A DNA stretch of 64,000 nucleotides, from contig NZ_JABAIV010000001.1 in the NCBI RefSeq assembly GCF_013003915.1, positions 806,001 through 870,000 on the forward strand, given 5' to 3'. The position numbers and the translations under genes were made by a program. The notes below the pieces were generated by a model, which was not told where the DNA came from, did no database searches, and saw nothing but the letters and a program-made list of their open reading frames with translations. Positions 10,033-17,806 of this stretch are shown here, piece by piece (positions within the stretch are counted from its first letter, which is position 1; each line of letters starts with the position of its first letter). This DNA is from Telluria aromaticivorans. Lineage in GTDB: Bacteria > Pseudomonadota > Gammaproteobacteria > Burkholderiales > Burkholderiaceae_D.

Positions 10033-10593
10033 TTATTTCGCCGATTTGCGGCGGCGCGCTGCAGCCATGCCTGCAATCGCCAGGCCGAACAGGGCGATCG
10101 ACGCCGGCTCGGGGACCTGCGACGAGGTGATGCTCATGGTGGCATTCCGGGTGGTCAGCGACCAGCCCGGGTAGCCCCACGAATTGGTGAACATGCGCAT
10201 CGAGACGGCCAGGTTGGCCGACTGGTCGATGGCGAGCAGGAGCGCATTCAGTTCGGTCAGGTCGGCAGCGCCGAAATTGCGGGTCTGGGTCGACCAGTCA
10301 TGGCCGGCGCCGGCCAGGTGCAGGTTGTACAGGTGGTTTTCGCCGTTGTACAGGCCGACGTAGACGCCGTTGCTTGGATCCGAGCCGCCCCAGCCCTGGT
10401 CAACCAGGGTAACCGAGCTGCTCAGGTTCGACACGTAGTTGGTGCCCGCAGCGAAGGTCACGCGGCCCAGTTCCTGGTTGCCACCCTGTTGATACGAACC
10501 GGCTGGTGCAGTGGTTTGCACGACCGAAGCCGAGGCCGACGCTGCAGCAGTTGCCAGGACCATCGAGATTGCGAAAGCTTTCAGGAGTTTCAT
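10033..10593 (-). CDS. PEP-CTERM sorting-domain protein, exported
   Basis: Exported protein of 186 residues. It has an N-terminal Sec signal (MKLLKAFAISMVLATAAASA) and a C-terminal sorting tripartite signal: VPEPAS, a hydrophobic stretch ALFGLAIAGMAA, then RRRKSAK. Such proteins are processed at the PEP motif by EpsH-type exosortases and delivered to the surface or exopolysaccharide matrix (known for the family). The central 120 residues are low-complexity, rich in G, N, S and T, with no domain I recognise. AGGAAG eight bases before the ATG supports the start. No exosortase gene is in the window. Confidence 0.88.
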   Translation of the reverse strand: MKLLKAFAISMVLATAAASASASVVQTTAPAGSYQQGGNQELGRVTFAAGTNYVSNLSSSVTLVDQGWGGSDPSNGVYVGLYNGENHLYNLHLAGAGHDWSTQTRNFGAADLTELNALLLAIDQSANLAVSMRMFTNSWGYPGWSLTTRNATMSITSSQVPEPASIALFGLAIAGMAAARRRKSAK

Positions 10594-10945
10594 TTGTTCT
10601 TCCTAGTAGTTGGTTTTAGTTTTCCCGCCTGTACTTACAAGCAATCATCATGCCAGTAGGAAAATCTTCTTTAGATTCAACACATTAGTTAGAAACAGCA
10701 ATTAATTTCACATAGGAATGTAAAATTTCTCGACAGATCTAAAAAGTATAATAATGCAACATCGATCTCGCCTCCGAAGGGTTGTTATAGCCGGGGTTCA
10801 TGCTGCGTGCCGGTCGTCCCGTCCTGCGCATCTCAGTTGTCGTTTTCCATGCCCGCTTCTATCGATAGGCCAACCAGGACGCCCTGCCCGCACCAGCGCC
10901 GGCATGCGTGCGTATGGATGACGATGCCTTCGGTATAGTCATGCC
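10594..10945. other. AT-rich intergenic region upstream of the PEP-CTERM gene
   Basis: These 352 bases hold no gene I can support. About 10640-10760 is unusually AT-rich for this genome (for example ACACATTAGTTAG and AAAAAGTATAATAATGC) and probably carries promoter elements, the likeliest user being the minus-strand PEP-CTERM gene. I could not assign a specific -10/-35 pair or operator. Confidence 0.4.
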
Positions 10946-11284
10946 ATGCCCGCCACCCCAAGCTATCCAGGCACGCCTGACGGACGGTATTTCGTCGTCG
11001 CCGGACGCCTCTGGCGTACCAGTAATCCCGGCCTTGCGCCGGACGAAAGGCAGCGGCTGGTCAATCGGCTGATGGACGCGCGCAGGCAGGTCGGGGCCGC
11101 GAAAAAAGCTGGCGACGCGGAGGCGGAGCGCGGCGCGCGCGCCGCCGTCGACGACGCCAAGCGCGCACTCGGCGAACGCGGGCCGGTCTGGTGGCTTGAC
11201 GGCGCGCCGGATTTCAACCGCCGGCTCGTCGTTAATACGCCTTATGCCGGCTGGTACGCCGCGCTGGCCGGGGATGCGGCCTGA
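10946..11284 (+). CDS. Conserved hypothetical protein
   Basis: Cytoplasmic protein of 112 residues that I do not recognise as a characterised family. The N-terminus reads GRYFVVAGRLWRTSNPGL, which looks like a short beta hairpin; the middle (about 35-80) is a charged helix rich in A, R, E and K; the end has aromatic WWLDGAPDFNRRLVVN. There is no signal peptide or membrane segment. Good coding composition and an end-to-end open frame support a real gene. It converges on the Nudix gene, 27 bases away. Function is unknown. Confidence 0.65.
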   Translation: MPATPSYPGTPDGRYFVVAGRLWRTSNPGLAPDERQRLVNRLMDARRQVGAAKKAGDAEAERGARAAVDDAKRALGERGPVWWLDGAPDFNRRLVVNTPYAGWYAALAGDAA

Positions 11285-11291
11285 GACTGCT

Positions 11292-11307
11292 CAGGCGACC
11301 TCGCCTG
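11292..11307. terminator. Small hairpin between convergent genes
   Basis: Perfect 7-bp stem CAGGCGA-CC-TCGCCTG sits in the 27-base gap between two convergent genes. It may serve as a shared 3' end; there is no T-run. Confidence 0.3.
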
Positions 11308-11311
11308 GCGC

Positions 11312-11938
11312 TTACTGCAGCGAGCCGACCAGCGGCGCATCGTTCGGATGGACCAGCACCGTATGCAGCAGCGCACGCGGCACCAGCGACACTGCCTGGC
11401 TCTCCCATCCCATGTCGGACGGGCAGCCGCCTACCCGGCGCCCCAGGTAGTAGCGGGTCCGGCTCCGGCTGCGGGTCAGGTCGGCAAGGAAGCCAGTCAG
11501 TACGACCTGCAGGCCGCTCTCCTCGAAGGCCTCGCGGATCGCCGTGGCACGCAGCGGCACCCCGTGATCCTGCGAGCCTTTCGGGAAGGTGGCCTGGTAG
11601 CCGCCATAGCCGTTCGACGGGTGGACGACCCAGACCCGCCCGTCCGCTTCCTCGATCACGACACCGGCCGCGACGCGCATGCCGGCAACCGGTTCGTACA
11701 CGGGTTCACTGAAAGCAGCATCCTGGCCAGCCACCGACGCCCATCCCGCATCGTCCTGTGGCGCGGCGGTCCATGGGCGGAACCCGATGCCGTTGAGCGC
11801 AGCCGGCATCGATCCCCCGGGGAGGACGGTTGCAGCCAGCGCCGGATCGAGCCAGTCCGGCCCCGCTGTCGCGGCGCTCGGGGCGGCAATCGCCACCAGT
11901 TCGCCGTCGTCGTTTTTCTTCGGGTGGAAAGTGGTCAT
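11312..11938 (-). CDS. Nudix hydrolase-like protein with altered Nudix box
   Basis: Protein of 208 residues. The Nudix fold is evident from VAAGVVIEEADGRVWVV to the box GSQDHGVPLRATAIREAF plus EESGL. The REx2EExG core that binds the metal is intact, but the first conserved glutamate of the consensus (Gx5E) is valine here. The first about 90 residues form an extra N-terminal domain not needed for the core fold. Family members hydrolyse nucleoside diphosphates linked to another group; the substrate here is unknown. ATG 11938 is preferred because the upstream frame (to 12187) runs through non-coding or decayed sequence. Confidence 0.75.
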   Translation of the reverse strand: MTTFHPKKNDDGELVAIAAPSAATAGPDWLDPALAATVLPGGSMPAALNGIGFRPWTAAPQDDAGWASVAGQDAAFSEPVYEPVAGMRVAAGVVIEEADGRVWVVHPSNGYGGYQATFPKGSQDHGVPLRATAIREAFEESGLQVVLTGFLADLTRSRSRTRYYLGRRVGGCPSDMGWESQAVSLVPRALLHTVLVHPNDAPLVGSLQ

Positions 11939-11978
11939 GGCCGCATCATACGATAAGCCCGGCGGCATGCCGGGGCCT

Positions 11979-12083
11979 TCAGCCCAGCAGCCCCAGCAGC
12001 TGCTGGATGTCCACTGGTTTGACCAAGGTAGGGATTGGGCGAGGCGTCGACCAGCGCGCGGTAGGGGTGGAGGAAGGCGCCAT
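11979..12083 (-). pseudogene. Possible internally deleted remnant of a PAS/hybrid sensor kinase
   Basis: Reading the minus strand, one frame gives AFLHPYRALVDASPNPYL, which looks like the start of a PAS sensor domain. A second frame, overlapping at the end of this, gives TLVKPVDIQQLLGLLG followed by a stop. That matches the C-terminal helix of a response-regulator receiver domain and resembles HLVKPVDLERL in the hybrid kinase at 58459. The two pieces meet around CTTGGTC, as expected if most of a gene was lost between short identical runs. No intact frame remains. The interpretation is inference from about 35 residues. Confidence 0.35.
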
Positions 12084-12285
12084 GGCCAGATTAATATTGT
12101 GGTTGCAAGAATATTGTTGCAGGAATGCTGGCCTGTCTCCATTCTTACCGAAGTGAATGCTGACCAGATTTCCTTACGATCAGGCACTTTTCGCCGGAGC
12201 GAGGATTGATTCGGCGATCCTTCTGTGACAACATCGGATCACTCATCGGCTCACGCTTAGGCCCATCCTTCAGGTCCGCACAACA
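12084..12285. other. Intergenic region upstream of the DUF817 gene
   Basis: No gene is supported here. The region is moderately AT-rich near 12085-12120 and presumably holds the promoter of the DUF817 gene. I see no clear operator, hairpin or Shine-Dalgarno before ATG 12286. Confidence 0.35.
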
Positions 12286-13155
12286 ATGAAAAGAACGCCC
12301 GGCTCGGCCCCCATGACCCTCGCGCTCGACAATGTCCTGCTCGATACCCGCCCGCGCAAACTGGGCGGTTGGCGCCGCGGCGGCGTCGAGTTCCTGTATT
12401 TCGGCTTCAAGAATGCGCGCGCCTGCCTGTTCGTCGGCCTGTTCTTCGCCGCCATGATGCTGACTCCGCGCGCCGGTGTGTTCGGCATCCCGCGCTACGA
12501 CGTGCTGCTGCTGGTGGCGCTGGCGATCCAGCTGTGGATGGTGCGGTCAAGCCTGGAGACGATGGACGAACTCAAGGCGATCTGCCTGTTCCATGCAGTC
12601 GGCTTCGTGCTGGAAGCGTTCAAGGTATCCGGTACCATCCAGTCCTGGAGCTATCCGGACTTCGCCTACACCAAGGTGCTCGACGTGCCGCTGTTCTCGG
12701 GCTTCATGTACGCGGCCATCGGCAGCTATATCGTGCAGGCCTGGCGCCTGTTCGACCTGCGCATCCGCCACCATCCGCCGCACTGGATGGCCTGGACCAT
12801 TGCGATCCTGATCTACGTGAACTTCTTCACCCACCACTACATCGGCGACTACCGCTGGTACCTGGCGGCCTGCGCCCTCGGCCTGTACTCGCGCACCATG
12901 GTGGTCTACCGCCCGCTCGACCGCGACCGCAAGATGCCGCTGCTGCTGGCCTTCGTGCTGATCGGCTTCTTCATCTGGCTGGCCGAGAACATCGGCACCT
13001 TCTGGGGCGTGTGGCGCTATCCGAACCAGCTCGGCGCCTGGTCGGTGGTCCACATGAGCAAATGGAGTTCGTGGTCGCTGCTGGTGATCATGACTTTCAC
13101 CATCGTCGCCAACCTCAAGCACATCAAGGAAAAGATCCACGTCGCGCGGGCCTGA
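12286..13155 (+). CDS. DUF817 family integral membrane protein
   Basis: Inner-membrane protein of 289 residues with about eight hydrophobic segments between residue 45 and 280. Conserved-looking polar motifs sit at membrane edges: LFHAVGFVLEAFKV, NFFTHHYIGDYRWY and WLAENIGTFWGVWRYP. These match my memory of DUF817 (YoaT-like) proteins, whose function is unknown. The histidine pair in FFTHHYIGDYR could bind a metal or be catalytic, which is speculation. Codon use matches its neighbours. It is a single-gene unit; a second ATG ten codons in (MTLALDN) is a possible alternative start. Confidence 0.85.
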   Translation: MKRTPGSAPMTLALDNVLLDTRPRKLGGWRRGGVEFLYFGFKNARACLFVGLFFAAMMLTPRAGVFGIPRYDVLLLVALAIQLWMVRSSLETMDELKAICLFHAVGFVLEAFKVSGTIQSWSYPDFAYTKVLDVPLFSGFMYAAIGSYIVQAWRLFDLRIRHHPPHWMAWTIAILIYVNFFTHHYIGDYRWYLAACALGLYSRTMVVYRPLDRDRKMPLLLAFVLIGFFIWLAENIGTFWGVWRYPNQLGAWSVVHMSKWSSWSLLVIMTFTIVANLKHIKEKIHVARA

Positions 13156-13284
13156 CCGGACAGACTCGTACGCGAACCGCATAAGCGCGTCGCGTATGCG
13201 CCACGGGTCAGCCTGCGGCGCAGCCCGCTGCACTATGATGTGCCATGCGGACAGCCTCCTGCCCGTATCGGAGGAAGACTGAGC

Positions 13285-13788
13285 ATGAAGCGCCTATTCA
13301 GTATTGCCGTCCTGCTGGCGGCCCAGTTCCTGACCAGCGCCGCTTGCGCGGCCGGGGCGCAGAGCCATCGACTGACTACCGCCGCGGAAAGCGAGATCCA
13401 GTCCGCGCTGCTTGCCCTCGAGCGCCAGCGCGCCGGCGCCATCCTGCGGCGCGACACCGCTGTCCTGCGCGCGCTGATGGACCGCCAGTACTACCACGTG
13501 GAGAGCCGCGGCCGGGTGCGCAGCAAGACCGACCTGCTCACGGCCATCGAGCGCGACGACATTCATTTCCGGGTCTACGAGACCGAATCGACCGAGATCC
13601 AGGTGCTCGACGGCGGGGTGACCGCCATCGTCACCGGCATCTTCCGCAGCCAGCTGGCTGCGGCCGGCTCCAAACTCTTCCGCGGCCGCTATGTGCGCGT
13701 GTGGGTGCGCCAGCCCGACGGCTGGAAGAACACCTCCCACCAGACTACCGAGATCCGGCCGGCCCAGGACAACTGCCAGTGCGACTAG
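13285..13788 (+). CDS. Exported NTF2-like (DUF4440-type) protein
   Basis: Protein of 167 residues with a Sec signal peptide ending near TSAACAAGA and a single SnoaL/NTF2-like domain of about 120 residues. Typical elements are ALERQRAGAILRRDTAVLRALMD, YYHVESRGRVRSKTDLL and the last strand RYVRVWVRQPDGWKNTSHQTT. Such domains form cone-shaped pockets that bind or isomerise small molecules; no catalytic residues can be assigned. GAGGAAGA about eight bases before ATG 13285 sets the start. It converges on the DUF2750 gene. Confidence 0.82.
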   Translation: MKRLFSIAVLLAAQFLTSAACAAGAQSHRLTTAAESEIQSALLALERQRAGAILRRDTAVLRALMDRQYYHVESRGRVRSKTDLLTAIERDDIHFRVYETESTEIQVLDGGVTAIVTGIFRSQLAAAGSKLFRGRYVRVWVRQPDGWKNTSHQTTEIRPAQDNCQCD

Positions 13789-13806
13789 GCGTGTCGCGCG
13801 GCCGGC

Positions 13807-14193
13807 TCAGGGGGCCGGCGCCGCGGTGTCGCTATCCGGATGCACGAGGAGCGCCTGCGCCAGGTCGACCGGCGCCATCTCGACGCCCGCCATGCCGGCA
13901 TTGAATTCGACCCCGGCCAGCATGCCATCCTCGTGCATCCCGCGCAGCCAGGTGTCGACGAAGTCCTCGAAGGCGATCGCGGCCGGCTTGTAGGCCGCCC
14001 ACTCGCCCTGGGCATGGCGGCGCGCATAGGCTTCCTCCGACCAGAACACCAGCACCTGGGCGTCGCTGTCGTTCGACCGGCAGCATGCCCAGCCCTCTTC
14101 CGATTGCAATCCCCAGGCGACGCCGCTGTCGCGGACGGCGGCGATGAAACGGTCGCGGCCGGCCTGCAGGTCGGCATTCAGGTGGAGCGTCAT
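13807..14193 (-). CDS. DUF2750 domain-containing protein
   Basis: Cytoplasmic protein of 128 residues. Family-like features are WGLQSEEGWACC, VLVFWSEEAYARRHAQGEW and FEDFVDTWLRGMHEDGMLAGVE. DUF2750 proteins are uncharacterised; some resemble immunity-type proteins in general layout, but no toxin gene is adjacent. AAGGA nine bases before ATG 14193 supports the start, and the gene lies only 13 bases behind the FapA-family gene on the same strand, so the two are probably cotranscribed. Confidence 0.8.
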   Translation of the reverse strand: MTLHLNADLQAGRDRFIAAVRDSGVAWGLQSEEGWACCRSNDSDAQVLVFWSEEAYARRHAQGEWAAYKPAAIAFEDFVDTWLRGMHEDGMLAGVEFNAGMAGVEMAPVDLAQALLVHPDSDTAAPAP

Positions 14194-14206
14194 GGGGTGT
14201 CCTTGT

Positions 14207-16129
14207 CTAGGTTGATGGTTCAGTGGCAGCGGCGTCGGCCGTGCTCCAGCTGAAGGCGCCGCTGCTGCCGGAGAATAGCAGCTCGGCGCCGCTGGCATCG
14301 CGCAGGCGCGCCTTGAAGTCGCGCGCCGGCAGGGTATGCAGGCTTTCGCTCTCCGGTTCGACGCTGATGGCGCGCACCGTGATGTCGCCGGCCGCCTCCA
14401 CGATCTCGACGCTGGCTGCAGCGCTGTGCTGGGCGCGCTGCGCTTGCAGGCGCGCCTGGAAGGCCACGCCGGCTTCCTGCTCGGCTTCGGTGTCCTTGAG
14501 CTCCTGCGCAAACGTCGACATCTGCTTCAGTGCCGGGGCGGCGCCCGCTGCCAGCTTCTTGAACATCGGTTGCTGCTCGGGCGTGAGCACCAGTTCGCCC
14601 TTGCGCACCCGCCCCGCCAGCTTGACGTAGCTGGCCACGTCCGGCTGGGCGGCCAGTTCCTGCATCGCCGCGCGCCGCTGCGCCGCCAGTTCGCCGAATT
14701 GCGCAATGCGCTCGCCGATCATGCCGATCGCCGCGTCGATGCGGGTGCAATCGGGCCGCAGCACGAACACCCGCAATTCGCTGTGCCCGCGCGGCGCGGC
14801 GCGCTCGATCGTGACCCGCCTGGCGGCGATCGCGCAGCCTTCGGCCTGGCCCACGCTCACCTCGTCGGCGATGATCTCACAGTTGACTGCCTCGGCCACC
14901 GTGACCTTCACGCCCGAGATCGTGCAGTTCTCGGCGCGCTGCACGCTCACCTCGCCCTTGACGCTCTGGATAATGGCGCCGGAGGCCACGCCCATCACGT
15001 GGATCGGCCCATCGGCATTGCGCGCGCTGCCGCCCATCAGGTTGCGGTTCAGGCATACCGCGCCGCCACGCGAGGCGATATGCCCGTACACGTCGGCATG
15101 CACCGTGATGCCCTCGCCCTCGATGATGCGGTTTTCCTGGACTTCGCCGAATTCCTCGTAGTCGCCGGTCAGCTGCAGGTTGCCCGTGGTGCGGGCGCTC
15201 ACGCCGTCATGGCTGACGATCTTGTCGCCCACCGCAATGCGGGTGCTGCCCGGCTCCACATTGAGGAAACCGTCCTGCAGCGCCACCACGAATTCGCCCT
15301 CGAGGATCCGGTCCACAACCGTGCCGGGACCGCTCCAGCCGGCCAGATCGAGGTCGCTCGGGACCTCGGGTGGCAGCGCGATGCCGGACAGGTCGAAGCC
15401 CGGTTCGCCGTAGACGCGCGGCAGCTTTTGCAGCAGCCGGTCGCCGCGGTGGACCTGGGGGAAGCGGTTCTGGAAGCTCATCAGGTCAAGCTTGCCATTG
15501 GCGAGCTGGCGCGGGGCGTCGCTGCGGTGCAGGTCGTTCGAGACCTCGACCACGTGCGCATCTTCGCCCGGCTTGGGCTCCAGCCGGCGCGCCACGATCA
15601 AGCGGCCGGCCGCACCCGTCGCGATAGCCCCGTTGACTGCCGCGACGTCGACGCCGAAGCGGATTCCCTTCATCCACATGTCGGCGATGAATTCGTCGAG
15701 GTCCAACCGGGCCGGCTGCTCGGCACCCTCGTCGTCCGGCAGGAACACGGGCTCGAAATAGTATTCGGCCTGCCCGTCGGCGATCTTGGCGGCGCGGTAC
15801 AGCGCGCGGCGCGTCGGCTCGAAGGGAAGGATGTCGTCGGCCAGGCGCACCACGGTCTCGCCGCGCGCGTTGCGCGGCAGCTCGGGCCCGTGGTCGAATA
15901 GGGCCTTGACCAGCACGGCGTAGTCGAGCCCCGCGAAGTACTGGTTCTTCAGGAAGATGGCGTCGACGGCCGCCAGCAGCGCCGGACCGAGCGCCGTCAC
16001 GTCGGCATAGACGCCGTCGGCTTGCTTCGCGATGCACTGGCCGCCCGCGGCAAGCGGCGCTTGCCCGCGCGTAGCGGGCAAGGCGTCGGAGGTAGACACT
16101 ACGGAGTCGGACACGGTCGCGCTCTTCAT
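14207..16129 (-). CDS. FapA (DUF342) family protein
   Basis: Cytoplasmic protein of 640 residues. After an N-terminal region with VYADVTALGPALLAAVDAIF, the FapA beta-helical core spans about 230-450, rich in G and V with repeats such as GNLQLTGDYEE, ITVHADVYGHIASRGG and GEVSVQRAENCTISGVKV. A charged coiled-coil (about 470-560) and a short C-terminal beta domain follow. FapA proteins are known in Vibrio and Thermotoga as flagellar-assembly or polymer-binding factors, but no flagellar gene is near. DUF2750 follows 13 bases later. The function here is unknown. Confidence 0.85.
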   Translation of the reverse strand: MKSATVSDSVVSTSDALPATRGQAPLAAGGQCIAKQADGVYADVTALGPALLAAVDAIFLKNQYFAGLDYAVLVKALFDHGPELPRNARGETVVRLADDILPFEPTRRALYRAAKIADGQAEYYFEPVFLPDDEGAEQPARLDLDEFIADMWMKGIRFGVDVAAVNGAIATGAAGRLIVARRLEPKPGEDAHVVEVSNDLHRSDAPRQLANGKLDLMSFQNRFPQVHRGDRLLQKLPRVYGEPGFDLSGIALPPEVPSDLDLAGWSGPGTVVDRILEGEFVVALQDGFLNVEPGSTRIAVGDKIVSHDGVSARTTGNLQLTGDYEEFGEVQENRIIEGEGITVHADVYGHIASRGGAVCLNRNLMGGSARNADGPIHVMGVASGAIIQSVKGEVSVQRAENCTISGVKVTVAEAVNCEIIADEVSVGQAEGCAIAARRVTIERAAPRGHSELRVFVLRPDCTRIDAAIGMIGERIAQFGELAAQRRAAMQELAAQPDVASYVKLAGRVRKGELVLTPEQQPMFKKLAAGAAPALKQMSTFAQELKDTEAEQEAGVAFQARLQAQRAQHSAAASVEIVEAAGDITVRAISVEPESESLHTLPARDFKARLRDASGAELLFSGSSGAFSWSTADAAATEPST

Positions 16130-16237
16130 TCAGCAAGGGTGAACGCCAAGATACCATGTTGCGCCATACAAATAAACGTATGGCAACAATATTTCTTTTG
16201 AGAAAGTCCAGCCGAGGAGAGTGGTGCCGCAACGAAA

Positions 16238-16257
16238 ACGGCGCCCTAGGGCGCCGT
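16238..16257 (-). terminator. Rho-independent terminator of the 16278-16676 gene
   Basis: Perfect 20-base palindrome (ACGGCGCCCTAGGGCGCCGT) about 20 bases beyond the gene's stop. On the minus strand it is followed directly by TTTTCGTT. Confidence 0.75.
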
Positions 16258-16277
16258 CGCAAGCAGCAGGCCGGTGT

Positions 16278-16676
16278 TCAGCGCCGGCGTGCGTTCGGGT
16301 ACAGGTCCGCGCCCGCTTCGTTGATCTGGCGGCGCAGGTCGCGGCGCTCGTCCGGCGTCATGCGCCCGCCGCGGCGTTCTTCGCGACTGCGGTTGGCTTC
16401 TTCCTGCATCACCGCGCGGCGCTGCTCTTCGCGCAACTCGTAGGCACGCCGGTCGAAACGCGGATCCTGGGCCTGGGCTTCGAAACGCTCGCGCTGCTGC
16501 TGCTGGACGTCTTCGCGGCGCGAGCCACGGTCGCGTTCCTGCGCAAAAGCGCCGGCGGCGGTGCAGGCCAGGACGCAAGCGACCACACCATTGCGCACGA
16601 TGCTGGAGAAACCCCGGACGAATTCATGCCCGGCGGTACCGGTTGCTGCCTGGTTTTTCATAAGCGCGTCGTTCAT
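16278..16676 (-). CDS. Exported Arg/Glu-rich hypothetical protein
   Basis: Protein of 132 residues with an N-terminal hydrophobic segment NGVVACVLACTAAGAFA that looks like a signal peptide preceded by a long polar n-region. The mature part is highly charged and helical (repeated RE, RR, EER). It ends in RMTPDERRDLRRQINEAG, a motif I recall from other uncharacterised betaproteobacterial exported proteins. AGAGGAA six bases before ATG 16676 supports this start. It diverges from ompR, sharing a 199-base promoter region, so stress-related regulation by OmpR is possible but unproven. Confidence 0.68.
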   Translation of the reverse strand: MNDALMKNQAATGTAGHEFVRGFSSIVRNGVVACVLACTAAGAFAQERDRGSRREDVQQQQRERFEAQAQDPRFDRRAYELREEQRRAVMQEEANRSREERRGGRMTPDERRDLRRQINEAGADLYPNARRR

Positions 16677-16875
16677 AGTGTTCCTCTTCCGCGATGCCAT
16701 ATAAACAGATAAGCTGTGTTCTTTACTTGCAGCCAGTTTATGTGCATAGCGTCCGAGGGGTAAGCTTGATTGGGTAAAGTTTGTAACACAATGTAATGGC
16801 TGAGCCATATGGACGAGATGTCCAAGCGATAAGACGTTACCATAGCGACATGCTTCTGACAATTCTGGAATCCAT

Positions 16876-17649
16876 ATGAATCCATCGATGAACAACACGG
16901 GTACTACCCCGACTCCCGGCGCCCAGGGCGGCCACAGCGCGAAAATCATGGTCGTGGACGACGACGTGCGCCTGCGCGACCTGCTGCGCCGCTACCTCAC
17001 CGAGCAGGGCTTCCAGGTGGTCACCGCCGAAAGCGCACCTGCAATGAACAAGCTCTGGCTGCGCGAACGCTACGACCTGCTGGTGCTCGACCTGATGCTG
17101 CCGGGCGAAGACGGCCTGTCGATCTGCCGCCGCCTGCGCGGCGCGGGCGACCAGACCCCGATCATCATGCTCACTGCCAAGGGCGAAGACGTGGACCGCA
17201 TCGTCGGCCTCGAAATGGGCGCCGACGACTACCTGCCGAAACCCTTCAACCCGCGCGAACTGGTGGCCCGCATCGGCGCGGTCCTGCGCCGCAAGGGCCC
17301 GGACGAAATCCCCGGCGCACCAAGCGAGACGCCGCAGACCTTCGAGTTCGGCGACTTCGTGCTCGACCTGGGCACGCGCACGCTCAAGAAGAACGGCGAC
17401 ACCGTGCCGCTGACCACCGGCGAATTCTCGGTACTGAAGGTCTTCGCCCGTCACGCACGCCAGCCGCTGTCGCGCGAGAAGCTGATGGAACTCGCCCGCG
17501 GCCGCGAATACGAAGTCTTTGACCGCTCGCTCGACGTGCAGATCTCGCGCCTGCGCAAGCTGATCGAACCCGATCCTTCGAGCCCGCTGTACATCCAGAC
17601 CGTCTGGGGCCTGGGCTATGTGTTCATTCCTGAAGGCCAGCCGCGTTGA
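16876..17649 (+). CDS. ompR: OmpR-type response regulator
   Basis: DNA-binding response regulator of 257 residues. An unusual 20-residue Gly/Thr/Pro leader precedes the receiver domain, which has acidic residues D28-D30 and the phospho-acceptor D72 in LLVLDLMLPGEDG. The OmpR/PhoB winged helix (about 160-250) has RSLDVQISRLRKLIE as recognition helix and ends in TVWGLGYVF. Its sequence is close to enterobacterial OmpR. The partner kinase gene starts 157 bases downstream, with an inserted palindromic element between them. Osmotic or envelope-stress control is the family role; the local targets are unknown. Confidence 0.9.
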   Translation: MNPSMNNTGTTPTPGAQGGHSAKIMVVDDDVRLRDLLRRYLTEQGFQVVTAESAPAMNKLWLRERYDLLVLDLMLPGEDGLSICRRLRGAGDQTPIIMLTAKGEDVDRIVGLEMGADDYLPKPFNPRELVARIGAVLRRKGPDEIPGAPSETPQTFEFGDFVLDLGTRTLKKNGDTVPLTTGEFSVLKVFARHARQPLSREKLMELARGREYEVFDRSLDVQISRLRKLIEPDPSSPLYIQTVWGLGYVFIPEGQPR

Positions 17650-17663
17650 GGACTCGACCGGAA

Positions 17664-17795
17664 ATAAATGTGAGTTTTGGCAAACAGAACCGGATGCGGT
17701 GCAAGGCGGCGAGTGCGCGGCAGTGCGAGCACTGCAAGCAGGAGCCAACGCCGCAACGCGCCGGTTATGGCAGACAAAAACACATTGATTTCAGG
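17664..17795. repeat. Long imperfect palindrome between ompR and envZ
   Basis: The segment folds back on itself. The centre is a perfect GCAGTGC-GA-GCACTGC at 17720-17735. It is flanked by GGCGGCGAG and AACGCCGC, then by AACCGG / CCGGTT, and the outer arms AAATGTGAGTTTTGGCA and AAAAACACATT are partly complementary. The pattern resembles dispersed proteobacterial palindromic elements. Only one copy is visible here. Confidence 0.6.
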
Positions 17796-17806
17796 GTGAG
17801 TACTTA

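Noticed and set aside
14336..15901. Plus-strand open frame (521 codons) across the FapA-family gene
   Set aside because: No recognisable domain and typical antisense composition; the minus strand holds the beta-helical FapA pattern.
16221..16712. Plus-strand open frame opposite the exported Arg/Glu-rich gene
   Set aside because: Antisense to a gene with signal peptide, Shine-Dalgarno and a well-placed terminator; it has no such signals itself.
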